Source of the DNA: an uncultured Mobiluncus sp.
GTDB taxonomy: Bacteria > Actinomycetota > Actinomycetes > Actinomycetales > Actinomycetaceae
Direction of reading: 5' to 3'
DNA: 64,000 nt
NCBI RefSeq assembly: GCF_902488535.1
Contig: NZ_CABTWO010000005.1
Span: 46,930 to 110,929, forward strand
The translations under genes were made by a program, and so were the position numbers. Positions 27,415 to 36,219 of the stretch are shown here, one piece after another (the stretch's first letter is position 1; every line of letters begins with the position of its first letter). The notes under the pieces are model-generated. The model was not told where the DNA came from. It ran no database searches and saw nothing but the letters and a program-made list of their open reading frames with translations.

Positions 27415-28511
27415 CTGCGGTATTGACTGCCGGGTTTATCGCCCTGTTATTCTCGCTGCTGGTCACCCCGTTCTATGCGAATTGGCTGGTCAAAAGGCAG
27501 TATGGTCAGTTTATTCGTCAGGACGGCCCGACCGCGCACTACACGAAACGCGGCACCCCTACCATGGGCGGGGTCATCATTATCCTGGCCATCATTATCG
27601 GCTGGGGAGTTGGCCACATTCACCAGGCCATCACCAGCGGCAAAGGCCCCAGCGCCTCGTCCCTGATTCTCATATTTTTGCTGGTAGGCCTGGGATTCAT
27701 CGGCTGGTTAGATGACTGGATTAAAATTTCCAAGCACCGTTCCTTGGGGCTGAACCCGACCGGGAAAATCCTCGGTCAGCTGGCTGTGGGCTCCATATTT
27801 TCCGGTCTGGCCCTGGGATTTGAAAACTCACGCGGCTTGAGCCCTGCCTCCACCAAGATTTCTGTCATCCGGGACACGAACCTGGATTTGGCTTTCGCCG
27901 GTTTCGGTCTGGGGGTGGTGCTGTTCCTGATTTGGGCGAACTTCCTGGTGGCAGCCTGGTCTAACGCGGTTAACCTGACGGATGGTCTGGACGGCTTGGC
28001 GACCGGTACTTCGATTTTTGTGTTTGGCGGCTATGCCTTGATGTCCTACTGGCAGTTCTCGCAGCGCTGTGGCATCGACGGTACCAGCGCCCCGGCGTGC
28101 TACTCCGAAATTCGCGACCCTCTGGACATCGCGTTATTCTGCGCGGCTGTGGTCGGAGCCCTGATTGGATTTTTGTGGTGGAACGCCTCGCCGGCCCGCA
28201 TTTTCATGGGCGACACCGGCTCTCTGGCGCTGGGAGGTATCCTGGCGGGAGTCTCGATTTTCACGCATACAGAATTCCTGGCGATTATTATCGGCGGCCT
28301 GTTTGTGATGGAAGTTATCAGCGACATTATCCAGGTCGGATTCTTTAAAGCCACGCACAAGCGCGTGTTTAAGATGGCTCCGATTCATCACCACTTTGAA
28401 CTGTTGGGCTGGAAAGAGATTACCGTGGTTGTGCGGTTTTGGATTATTGCCGGGCTGATGGCCGCCGCCGGGGTGGGGCTGTTCTATTTCGATTGGGTGA
28501 TAAGGCTGTGA
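27411..28511 (+). CDS. mraY: Phospho-MurNAc-pentapeptide translocase MraY
   Basis: Integral membrane enzyme that transfers phospho-MurNAc-pentapeptide to undecaprenyl phosphate, forming lipid I. The 366-aa protein has about ten membrane helices. Signature stretches are GTPTMGG, the aspartate pair in GFIGWLDDWIK, NAVNLTDGLDGLA, FMGDTGSLALGG and APIHHHFE. It overlaps murF by 4 bases and murD by 4 bases, so the three genes are tightly coupled. Confidence 0.96.
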   Translation: MTAVLTAGFIALLFSLLVTPFYANWLVKRQYGQFIRQDGPTAHYTKRGTPTMGGVIIILAIIIGWGVGHIHQAITSGKGPSASSLILIFLLVGLGFIGWLDDWIKISKHRSLGLNPTGKILGQLAVGSIFSGLALGFENSRGLSPASTKISVIRDTNLDLAFAGFGLGVVLFLIWANFLVAAWSNAVNLTDGLDGLATGTSIFVFGGYALMSYWQFSQRCGIDGTSAPACYSEIRDPLDIALFCAAVVGALIGFLWWNASPARIFMGDTGSLALGGILAGVSIFTHTEFLAIIIGGLFVMEVISDIIQVGFFKATHKRVFKMAPIHHHFELLGWKEITVVVRFWIIAGLMAAAGVGLFYFDWVIRL

Positions 28512-29995
28512 AAGATACGCAATTCACCGGTGCTTCCATCGGAGTTTTGGGACTGGGAAAGTCGGGGCGCGCTTCCGCTGCCGTGCTGGCAACCCTTGGA
28601 GCACACGTGACCTGCTACGATGCGAACCCAGACGCCCTCCAACAGGCTCGTGAGGAACTCGGCGACCAGGTCGACTACTGCACCGCCACCGGCGAACAGC
28701 TTCAAGGAGAGGCGGCCGCCGGGAAAGGCCATAAACTTTTCGTGGTATCCCCCGGGATTGCCCCGCATAACCCCATGTATCGCCTGCCTGAGACCAGTGC
28801 CCCCATGTGGTCAGAAGTCGAGCTGGCTTGGCAAATCCAGGAAGCCATTGGCAATCGCAACTGCAAGTGGATGTGCATTACGGGCACAAACGGGAAAACC
28901 ACTACGACCGGGATGCTGGCCCAAATGCTTATCACTGGCGGCGTGGTGGCGACCGCGGTGGGCAACTACGGCACGCCCATTGTCCAAGTCGCGGCCGAAG
29001 GTGCTGTGGATGCGTTGGCGGTGGAGCTGTCTTCGGCGCAGCTGCATTCCACCTACAGCCTGAAACCCTGGGCTTCCGTGTGGCTGAACTTTGCCCCCGA
29101 TCACATTGACTGGCACGGCAGCGCCGACAACTACGCTTGGGACAAATCAAAAATTTATTGCGGAGTGCAGCGTGCCGCTCTGTACCCTGCCACCGAGGAG
29201 CTGCCGACCAAGGTTCTCAGTAAACGTTTCGTCCAGGAACAGGGATTTCCTGCGGAAAAGTGCATCGGCTTGACTCCGGGCATTCCCGCTCCGGGCTTCC
29301 TGGGGGTGATTGAGGACGTCATCGTGGACCGGGCTTTTGGGGAACATAACGAAACCCAGGCCCTCGAACTGGCGACCTTTGCCGACCTGGAACACTTGTG
29401 CGGAGCAAAAGTCCCGACCTCAGCGCTGCTGGCCGATACTTTGGCCGCAGCGGGACTGGCACGTGCTTATGGTTTGCAGCCCGAATGGGTGCGCCGCGGA
29501 ATTCTCGAGTTCGAGCTGGCGAAACATCGCCGCGCCGTGGTTGGCACGTTTGAGGGTGTGACCTACATAGATGACTCCAAAGCTACGAATACGCACGCGG
29601 CGGCGGCTTCTCTGCGTGACATTGACGACAAGCACGCCGTGTGGATAGTCGGGGGAGACGCGAAAGGTCAAGACTTCCACTCTCTGGTCCAGGTAGCAGC
29701 CCCGAAAGTGAAAGCCGCCGTGCTGATTGGCCTGGATCCCGAGCCTTTTGAGAGCGCATTTGCGGAAAACGGCGCGGGAATCCCGCTGAAACGGGTCGCT
29801 CCGGGGGACAATCTGATGGAAAGGACGCTTCTAGAGGCGCGAGCTTTGGCCGCTCCGGGGGACACCGTGCTGCTGGCTCCGGCGTGTGCCTCGTGGGATC
29901 AGTTCAACAACTATCACGAGCGCGGCGACCAATTTGCTCAGGCGGCGCGGAAACTGGGGGAGAACCAAAATGGCGGGGAGGAACAAGGCTCCTAA
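28508..29995 (+). CDS. murD: UDP-MurNAc-L-alanine:D-glutamate ligase MurD
   Basis: Adds D-glutamate in the cytoplasmic phase of peptidoglycan synthesis; 495 aa from GTG 28508. The N-terminal Rossmann part has VLGLGKSGRAS, the ATP site is CITGTNGKTTTTG, and the C-terminal domain has YIDDSKATN and LAPACASWDQF. The frame is open 69 bases upstream inside mraY, but the GTGA overlap with the mraY stop gives the correct N-terminus. It overlaps ftsW by 26 bases. Confidence 0.95.
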   Translation: MKDTQFTGASIGVLGLGKSGRASAAVLATLGAHVTCYDANPDALQQAREELGDQVDYCTATGEQLQGEAAAGKGHKLFVVSPGIAPHNPMYRLPETSAPMWSEVELAWQIQEAIGNRNCKWMCITGTNGKTTTTGMLAQMLITGGVVATAVGNYGTPIVQVAAEGAVDALAVELSSAQLHSTYSLKPWASVWLNFAPDHIDWHGSADNYAWDKSKIYCGVQRAALYPATEELPTKVLSKRFVQEQGFPAEKCIGLTPGIPAPGFLGVIEDVIVDRAFGEHNETQALELATFADLEHLCGAKVPTSALLADTLAAAGLARAYGLQPEWVRRGILEFELAKHRRAVVGTFEGVTYIDDSKATNTHAAAASLRDIDDKHAVWIVGGDAKGQDFHSLVQVAAPKVKAAVLIGLDPEPFESAFAENGAGIPLKRVAPGDNLMERTLLEARALAAPGDTVLLAPACASWDQFNNYHERGDQFAQAARKLGENQNGGEEQGS

Positions 29996-31322
29996 GGCAC
30001 CTCGAGACGCGAAACTGACGAAGTTTTCCTCGCGAAACTCGACGCCCACCCTGGTTGACGCCAGCTCCGCCCCCGCCCCATCCACAGAGCCGGGCCGGGA
30101 ACACTCCGCTCTGCACGACTTGTCCGAGGGATGGAAGAACCAGCCGGTTCTGAGCTACTACCTGGTTTTGGTCACCACCCTGCTGCTGTTCATAATCGGG
30201 CTTATCCTGGTGTTTTCCGCCTCGACCATCACCGCCCTGGAAAGCGGGGTGAACCCGTTTCTGTCCTTCGGGAAACGTTCGCTGATTTATGTGGCGGCGC
30301 TGCTGATTTTGTTCATCGCTTCCAGGATCCCGCTGACTTTTTATCAAAAGTGGACCTGGTGGTTCCTAGGGGCGGCGTGGCTGCTGCAGATTATGGTGTT
30401 CGTGCCGGGCATGCACGGCACGTCCGCGGGCGGCAACACGAACTGGATTAACCTCGGTGGGGTCTTTACCATTCAGCCCTCCGAGTTCATGAAGTTGGCT
30501 TTAGCTGTGGCGTTGGGACGGGTCCTGGCCGATCCGGAACTGCGGGAGGCCAGGGACAAGAAACGTTGGCTCATCAACGTGGGGGTGCCCGCGGTAGGGT
30601 CGTTGGGTTTGGTCATGGTCGGTCGAGATCTGGGCACCGCGATGGTGATGGCGGCGCTCATCTTGACGGCGATATTCGTGGCGGGGATTCCTTGGCGTTA
30701 CTTTGCGGGAATCGTCTTGCTGGGAATTTTCGGGGTCACCCTGGCCGTAATGAGTTCCGCCAACCGGCGGCGGCGGGTTTTTGGCTTCATGGACGCTTCC
30801 ACCACCGACCCCACCGGTATCGGCTACCAGCGCCAACACGGATTGTGGTCGTTGGCAACTGGGGGATTGACCGGGGTCGGACCGGGTGCCAGCCGGGAAA
30901 AATGGTCCTATCTGCCCGAAGCGGATACGGACTACATTTTCGCCATTCTGGGCGAGGAATTCGGAATTTTGGGCACTTTCCTGGTTCTGGGTTTGTTCGT
31001 GGTGCTGTGCCTGACGATGCTGCGGCTGATGAGCCGGGCAACTAATCCTTTCGTGAGCTACACGGTGGCGGGCCTGATAGGCTGGATTTTTTCCCAAGCC
31101 ATCATCAATATCGGAGCCGTGGTTGGCTTGCTCCCGATTATTGGGGTGCCTCTGCCGCTGATTTCCTCCGGCGGTTCCTCCCTGATGTCCATCATGGCAG
31201 CGATGGGCATGGCGATGTGTTTCGCGCGCGCCGAACCCGGAGCGGGTGCAGCTTTGAAAGCTCGGCTGCGTCCTTTGCGGCGCGGAGCGGCGGTTTCGCT
31301 GCCCGGCCGGGTACACCGTTGA
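29970..31322 (+). CDS. ftsW: Septal peptidoglycan glycosyltransferase FtsW (SEDS family)
   Basis: SEDS-family polymerase that pairs with FtsI at the division septum. The 450-aa product has about 45 polar residues, then ten membrane helices. Family signatures include INLGGVFTIQPSEFMKLAL, the catalytic Asp region, GIGYQRQHGLWSLATGG, EADTDYIFAILGEEFG and VPLPLISSGGSS near the C-terminus. ATG 29970 has GGGGGAG at 7-base spacing, inside the end of murD. A gap of 117 bases precedes murG. Confidence 0.94.
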   Translation: MAGRNKAPKAPRDAKLTKFSSRNSTPTLVDASSAPAPSTEPGREHSALHDLSEGWKNQPVLSYYLVLVTTLLLFIIGLILVFSASTITALESGVNPFLSFGKRSLIYVAALLILFIASRIPLTFYQKWTWWFLGAAWLLQIMVFVPGMHGTSAGGNTNWINLGGVFTIQPSEFMKLALAVALGRVLADPELREARDKKRWLINVGVPAVGSLGLVMVGRDLGTAMVMAALILTAIFVAGIPWRYFAGIVLLGIFGVTLAVMSSANRRRRVFGFMDASTTDPTGIGYQRQHGLWSLATGGLTGVGPGASREKWSYLPEADTDYIFAILGEEFGILGTFLVLGLFVVLCLTMLRLMSRATNPFVSYTVAGLIGWIFSQAIINIGAVVGLLPIIGVPLPLISSGGSSLMSIMAAMGMAMCFARAEPGAGAALKARLRPLRRGAAVSLPGRVHR

Positions 31323-31439
31323 ACGCTGGCGCTGCGGTGTCGGCATGGCGCAGAACCCGGGGGAACACTTTGCTGACAACCGCCCGAGGAACCGTGCCCC
31401 TGAAAAAGTTTCCGGACAAAACACGCTAAAGTTGAGGGT

Positions 31440-32612
31440 GTGAGTGACATCTCAAAACCGGTCATTGTTTTCGCTGGCGGCGGCACTGCGGGGCACGTGA
31501 ACCCCTTGCTGGCGACTGTTGCCGCGCTAAAGTCCACCGAATTCGACTTTGAGCCGCTGGTGGTGGGCACATCCGAGGGGCTGGAAAACGAGCTGGTTCC
31601 CGCCGCCGGCTATGAACTGTTGACCATCCCCCGTCTGCCCATGCCGCGTCGTCCCAGTTCGGACCTGGTTCGTTTGCCGGTTCGGATGCGTCGTGTGGTG
31701 GCGTCGCTGCGCGATACTTTCCAAGCGCGGGGGGTGCGGCTGGTGGTGGGCTTTGGTGGCTACGTTTCCACTCCCGTGTACTTCGCGGCGAAACGCCTGG
31801 GTATCCCCATCGTCATTCATGAACAAAATGCCCGGCCAGGGCTCGCCAATAGGGTAGGGTCACGCTACGCCGCCGGAGTCGGCCTGACTTTTGAGGGCAC
31901 CGGGCTGAAAGCGAAACACGGCGAGACCCGCGTGGTCGGCCTGCCCTTGCGCCCCAGCATTCTCGAACTGGCGCGTCAGCTGGAAACACCCCAGACCAGG
32001 GACGCGGCGCGAGCCGAAGCCGCCGAATTTTTCGGTTTGCCGGCTTCTCACCCCACGGTGCTGATCACCGGAGGTTCCCTGGGGGCGCAGCGTCTCAACG
32101 AAGTCTTGCCCGGTGCGCTTTTGCGGGTGTTCCAGGAAAACCCCTCCGCCCAAGTCATTCACTTGACCGGGAAAGGCAAGGACGGTCCTGTTAGGGATTT
32201 CGTAGCTGCACACCACCTGGAGCAGCGTTACCAGGTGCGAGACTACCTCACTGAGATGCACTACGGTTTGGCCCTAGCTGACTGTGTGGTGTGTCGAGCG
32301 GGGGCAGCGACTGTCGCGGAAAACACCGCCCTGGCGATTCCCACTCTCTATGTGCCCTTGCCCATCGGCAACGGAGAGCAGGCCCTAAACGCGCGAGGGG
32401 TCGTGCAAGCCGCGGGGGCGTTCTTGCTCGACCAAAAGAAACTGACCGAGCAGGCGGCTGCTGACCTGCTGATTCGTCTGTTAGACCCGGAGCAAAACGC
32501 GGCCATGCGGGCGGCGGCAGCCCAAGTCGGCACCACTCGCGGCGCCGAGAATCTCTGCGCGCTCATCTTAACAGTCCTGGGCGAAACGACCGGGAAACCC
32601 GAGGAGGCCTAA
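31440..32612 (+). CDS. murG: UDP-GlcNAc:lipid I N-acetylglucosaminyltransferase MurG
   Basis: Converts lipid I to lipid II at the inner face of the membrane. The 390-aa GT28 enzyme has the N-terminal VFAGGGTAGHVNPLLA glycine loop, HEQNARPGLANR, the TGGSLGAQRLNE loop and the nucleotide-sugar-binding RAGAATVAENTAL. GTG 31440 gives the canonical start. The stop lies two bases before the murC ATG. Confidence 0.95.
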   Translation: MSDISKPVIVFAGGGTAGHVNPLLATVAALKSTEFDFEPLVVGTSEGLENELVPAAGYELLTIPRLPMPRRPSSDLVRLPVRMRRVVASLRDTFQARGVRLVVGFGGYVSTPVYFAAKRLGIPIVIHEQNARPGLANRVGSRYAAGVGLTFEGTGLKAKHGETRVVGLPLRPSILELARQLETPQTRDAARAEAAEFFGLPASHPTVLITGGSLGAQRLNEVLPGALLRVFQENPSAQVIHLTGKGKDGPVRDFVAAHHLEQRYQVRDYLTEMHYGLALADCVVCRAGAATVAENTALAIPTLYVPLPIGNGEQALNARGVVQAAGAFLLDQKKLTEQAAADLLIRLLDPEQNAAMRAAAAQVGTTRGAENLCALILTVLGETTGKPEEA

Positions 32613-32614
32613 TC

Positions 32615-34114
32615 ATGCCCGAAATTAAAGACAGTTCCACGAATTTGTCCAACGTCGCACAAGCCCACGAGGTTCCGCCCGACCAGGCATTTTACCTAAT
32701 CGGTATCGGAGGGGCCGGCATGAGCGTCCTCGCGCTGCTGCTGCATGACCTGGGGTATCACGTGTCTGGTTCCGACCAGGTGCAAGCCGATACGCTGAGA
32801 CAGCTGCGCGCGGCGGGCATCACAGTTTTCGTGGGGCACCGGGAAGAACAGGTCCCTGCTAACGCTATTGTGGTGGTGACTTCGGCGGTACATGAGGACA
32901 ATCCCGAAGCGGCTCGTGCCAAAGCTCTGGGCTTAGAAATCTGGCACCGTTCCCAAGCTTTAGATTTTTGTACCCGTTCCCACGATTTGGTGGCGGTGGC
33001 CGGGGCGCACGGTAAAACCAGCACGTCTTCCATGATTGCCCACGCCCTGCTGAAAATCGGCGCGGATCCTTCCTTTGCTATCGGGGGAATCATCGCCGAA
33101 CTGGGGACCGGCGCGCGTTTGGGGTCGGGTTCCGCCTTTGTTATTGAAGCCGATGAGTCCGACGGGTCTTTCCTGAACTATTCCCCCGCGGTGGAAGTTA
33201 TCACCAACATAGAGCCTGATCACCTCGATCACTGGGGCAGCGCGGAGGCCTTCGAGCAAGCTTTTGTGGAATTTACCGGTCGACTGCGCGAGGGCGGTGC
33301 GCTGGTGCTGTGTGCCGATGATGCCGGGGTCAAAAGGCTGGCCCAGCAGGTGCCAGCGCGGCGCGGCGTGGGTGGTCCACGGGTTATTTCCTATGGTTTC
33401 GGGGTTCCCTTGGCTGGCGATGTGGTAGTTCAGTTGAGCGAGCCCGAGCTGGGGCCGGGCCGCGGACATTGCCAAGTCAGCGTTGCCGATGCTGGTCAGC
33501 AGGTGTTTCGCGGGCAGCTCGAGTTGCGGATAGGGGGCCAGCATATGCTGCTGAACGCGGGCGGAGCGTTGGGAGCCGCCTACGCCCTGGGCGTGGACTT
33601 GGCTCAGTTCATCGCCGCGTTGGGGACTTTTTCGGGAGCCAGCCGCCGGATGCAGCTGGTTGGTGAACGTGATCACGTGCGCATTTACGATGATTACGGG
33701 CACCACCCCACCGAAATTGCGGCCACGCTAAAAGCCGCTCGTGACTTAGCCGGTAGTGGTCGGCTGCTGGTGTGTTTCCAGCCTCACCTGTATTCTCGGA
33801 CCTACCACAACGTTGAGGCTTTCGCCCGCGTTTTTGCCGACGTGGACGACCTGACCGTGTGCTCGGTCTACGCCGCCCGCGAAGCGCCGATTCCCGGAGT
33901 AAACGGCAACATCATCACCGAGCGCCTCGGTCAAGGAACCTACGTGGCGGATATGTACGCGGCGGGACTGCACGCTTTCCGGTCTGCCCGCCCCGGCGAC
34001 CTGCTGCTGTTCTTAGGGGCGGGTTCTATCACCCACGTGGGCCACGCTATCGCCGCGGGACACGACTTTGCCTCGGTGGAGCAGGCAGCCCAGGCGAAAG
34101 TGAGCCAGGCGTGA
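32615..34114 (+). CDS. murC: UDP-MurNAc:L-alanine ligase MurC
   Basis: First amino-acid ligase of peptidoglycan synthesis, 499 aa. Motifs: GIGGAGMSVLALLL, VAGAHGKTSTSSM (ATP site), EADESDGSF, NIEPDHLDHW and YDDYGHHPTEI. ATG has GAGGAGG at 7-base spacing. Its last bases overlap the ftsQ start (GTGA), which is a common arrangement in actinobacteria. Confidence 0.96.
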   Translation: MPEIKDSSTNLSNVAQAHEVPPDQAFYLIGIGGAGMSVLALLLHDLGYHVSGSDQVQADTLRQLRAAGITVFVGHREEQVPANAIVVVTSAVHEDNPEAARAKALGLEIWHRSQALDFCTRSHDLVAVAGAHGKTSTSSMIAHALLKIGADPSFAIGGIIAELGTGARLGSGSAFVIEADESDGSFLNYSPAVEVITNIEPDHLDHWGSAEAFEQAFVEFTGRLREGGALVLCADDAGVKRLAQQVPARRGVGGPRVISYGFGVPLAGDVVVQLSEPELGPGRGHCQVSVADAGQQVFRGQLELRIGGQHMLLNAGGALGAAYALGVDLAQFIAALGTFSGASRRMQLVGERDHVRIYDDYGHHPTEIAATLKAARDLAGSGRLLVCFQPHLYSRTYHNVEAFARVFADVDDLTVCSVYAAREAPIPGVNGNIITERLGQGTYVADMYAAGLHAFRSARPGDLLLFLGAGSITHVGHAIAAGHDFASVEQAAQAKVSQA

Positions 34115-35250
34115 AACCACCTCCTCGTCCCACCCTTGGGAAATCCTCAGAGGACCGCGATGCGAGCCGGGGGCGGCATCGTCGTCCCGTGGTTGACCCC
34201 AAAAGCGTTGACATCGACAAGGACGCCCCGCGCCGCCCTCGTGACCGCGCCGCCGCGACTGACACGACAGACTCGGGAACAGCCCAACCTGAGACGAAGT
34301 CCAAAAGGCCGACCCCGGCTCAACTTGATAAACAGGAACGCAAGGAAAAAAAGGCCGCCAAGAAAGCTCAAAAGCAGGCCGCGAAGGCAAATCGTGAGGC
34401 AGTGAAAGCGGCCCAAAGGGTTTCTCAGCGCAAACACAATCCGAAGGCGACCCCCTCTGGTGGGGCGCGCTTCGAGGTGAGTTCCCCCTGGGATTCGCTG
34501 CGGGTGGCAAGCGTAGATAACTCGCTGCTGGACCGGTTGGAGGAGCAGGCGTTCATTCGCCGTCATCGGATACGGCTGCGGATTTCCAGCCTGATTGGCG
34601 CGTTGGTAGGAATTCTCATCGTTTTGTACGTGGTGTTTTTTTCTCCGCTGTTCACCTACCAACTCTCACAGTGCCATGTCACGGGTGCGCACAACGTGGA
34701 CGTTAAAGAGGTGTGCCAAGCCACTCAGCGTTTCGAGGGACGCACTATAACCAGTTTGGCCACGGCGGGAGTAGCCAAAACGGTGCTGCACGAAATGAGC
34801 GCCCTGAAAGATGTCCAGGTCTCACCGGCCTGGCTGCACGGTTTGAATATTCACGTGGTGGAGCGTGTTCCGGTAGCCACCGTGCGGCAAAACGGCAAGG
34901 TCGTGGGGGTGGATCGGTCCGGAGTCGTCCTGGAGATAGCCCCTGGCGACGTTGCGGGACTGCCGCAGCTGGACGTTGACATGGAGAAACTGGGTGGGCA
35001 AACCCGCAAACTGGTCGACGCGGCTTTGACTGCTTTTGGGGATATGCCCGCGGAACTGCGGTCTATGATTGCCTCGGTGACTTCCGACGACCCAGCTCAG
35101 CTGCAGTTCAAACTGCGCGACGGCCGCACCTTGGTGTGGGGTAATTGCCATGATTCGGTAGAAAAAGCCCAGGTAGCTAAACTTTTGTTTACGGTGCAGG
35201 GCGTGAAAGTCGTGGACGTGTCAAACCCGGAGCGTCCCTCGACCCGCTGA
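34111..35250 (+). CDS. ftsQ: Cell division protein FtsQ
   Basis: Bitopic divisome protein, 379 aa from GTG 34111. About 160 cytoplasmic residues are unusually long and lysine/alanine-rich (KKAAKKAQKQAAKANRE). One membrane helix follows (LIGALVGILIVLYVVFF), then the POTRA domain beginning YQLSQCHVTGAHNV and the FtsQ domain with VVERVPVATVRQNG. The frame is open upstream inside murC. It is the last gene of the cluster: serB converges 45 bases later, so ftsZ, which usually follows ftsQ in actinobacteria, is absent. Confidence 0.9.
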   Translation: MKPPPRPTLGKSSEDRDASRGRHRRPVVDPKSVDIDKDAPRRPRDRAAATDTTDSGTAQPETKSKRPTPAQLDKQERKEKKAAKKAQKQAAKANREAVKAAQRVSQRKHNPKATPSGGARFEVSSPWDSLRVASVDNSLLDRLEEQAFIRRHRIRLRISSLIGALVGILIVLYVVFFSPLFTYQLSQCHVTGAHNVDVKEVCQATQRFEGRTITSLATAGVAKTVLHEMSALKDVQVSPAWLHGLNIHVVERVPVATVRQNGKVVGVDRSGVVLEIAPGDVAGLPQLDVDMEKLGGQTRKLVDAALTAFGDMPAELRSMIASVTSDDPAQLQFKLRDGRTLVWGNCHDSVEKAQVAKLLFTVQGVKVVDVSNPERPSTR

Positions 35251-35295
35251 ACGTGAGCGGCCTTTTTTGGGCGAACAGTTTTCGCGCTGAGAAAG

Positions 35296-36216
35296 TCAGT
35301 CCGGGAGAGTGAGCGCAGACAGCACCGCCAAGTTGGGCCACGAGAGGCGCACATCAGCAGCGGCTTGCAAAGCAGGTTTTGCCAGGTAGGCGACTCCCAA
35401 ACCGGCGGCACGCACCATTTTCAGGTCGTTGGCTCCGTCTCCCATCGCCACGCAGCTTTCTAGGCTGGCTCCGAGTTTGGCCGCCCAGGAACGCAGGCAG
35501 GTTTCCTTGGTTTCGGCGGTGACAATATCGCCCTCGGGATTGCCGGTCAGCTGGCCGTTGGCCACCTCGAAACTGTTTGCTTTGACAAAATCCAGCCCGA
35601 TTTCGGTGGCGTGCGGCGCAACCAGTTCTCTGAATCCGCCGGAAACCACCCCGACTTTCACGCCGCGGTGATGAAAATCCGACACCATTTGTGCTGCTCC
35701 TGGCGAAAAGTGGTAGTCCTGGCGCACTTGGTCCAAGACGCTGGCCGGAAGGCCCCGCAGGGTTCCCATGCGCCGCCGCAGGGACTGGGCAAAATCGAGT
35801 TCTCCGCGCATCGCGGCGGCAGTGATGGCAGCGACTTCCATCTGCGTACCGGCGTGGGCGGCCACCAGGTCAATGCCTTCCCCGGTAAACAGCGTGGAGT
35901 CCCCGTCCAAAACCACCAGGGCCGGACCGTGCTGCGCCATTTCTCCTGTCGTTATCGCCACAGCCAGTCCCTCTGAGCCCAGGTCAGGCTCCATAGCGCG
36001 GATCCACGCGGCTCTTTGTTCACGAGTCGTGGGGGGTGCGGCAGGAACGTATAGGGACAGCCGGTGCAGACTCCCTGACAAAGACCGGGTGGGGGACGCG
36101 GAGGTACTCAGTCCGGTGACACGAACCACCGCGGACAAAAATGCCTCCGGCGCTACGCCCGCAGAGTCCCCCTCCCATACGCAGGTAAAGCGCAGGGGCA
36201 GCAAAGTTTCTGTCAT
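35296..36216 (-). CDS. serB: Phosphoserine phosphatase SerB
   Basis: HAD-family enzyme for the last step of serine synthesis, 306 aa. The catalytic motif DGDSTLF (I) is followed by VGVVSGGF (II), and GDGANDLKM supplies the metal-binding aspartates. The N-terminal 95 residues form an extra domain, as in two-domain SerB proteins, though an ACT fold is not obvious. ATG 36216 lies three bases after the glgC stop (TAG-CCC-ATG), so serB is probably translated from the glgC message. Alternative HAD phosphatase assignments are less likely given FxxGxGxxMLxAA-type cap residues. Confidence 0.9.
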   Translation of the reverse strand: MTETLLPLRFTCVWEGDSAGVAPEAFLSAVVRVTGLSTSASPTRSLSGSLHRLSLYVPAAPPTTREQRAAWIRAMEPDLGSEGLAVAITTGEMAQHGPALVVLDGDSTLFTGEGIDLVAAHAGTQMEVAAITAAAMRGELDFAQSLRRRMGTLRGLPASVLDQVRQDYHFSPGAAQMVSDFHHRGVKVGVVSGGFRELVAPHATEIGLDFVKANSFEVANGQLTGNPEGDIVTAETKETCLRSWAAKLGASLESCVAMGDGANDLKMVRAAGLGVAYLAKPALQAAADVRLSWPNLAVLSALTLPD

Positions 36217-36219
36217 GGG

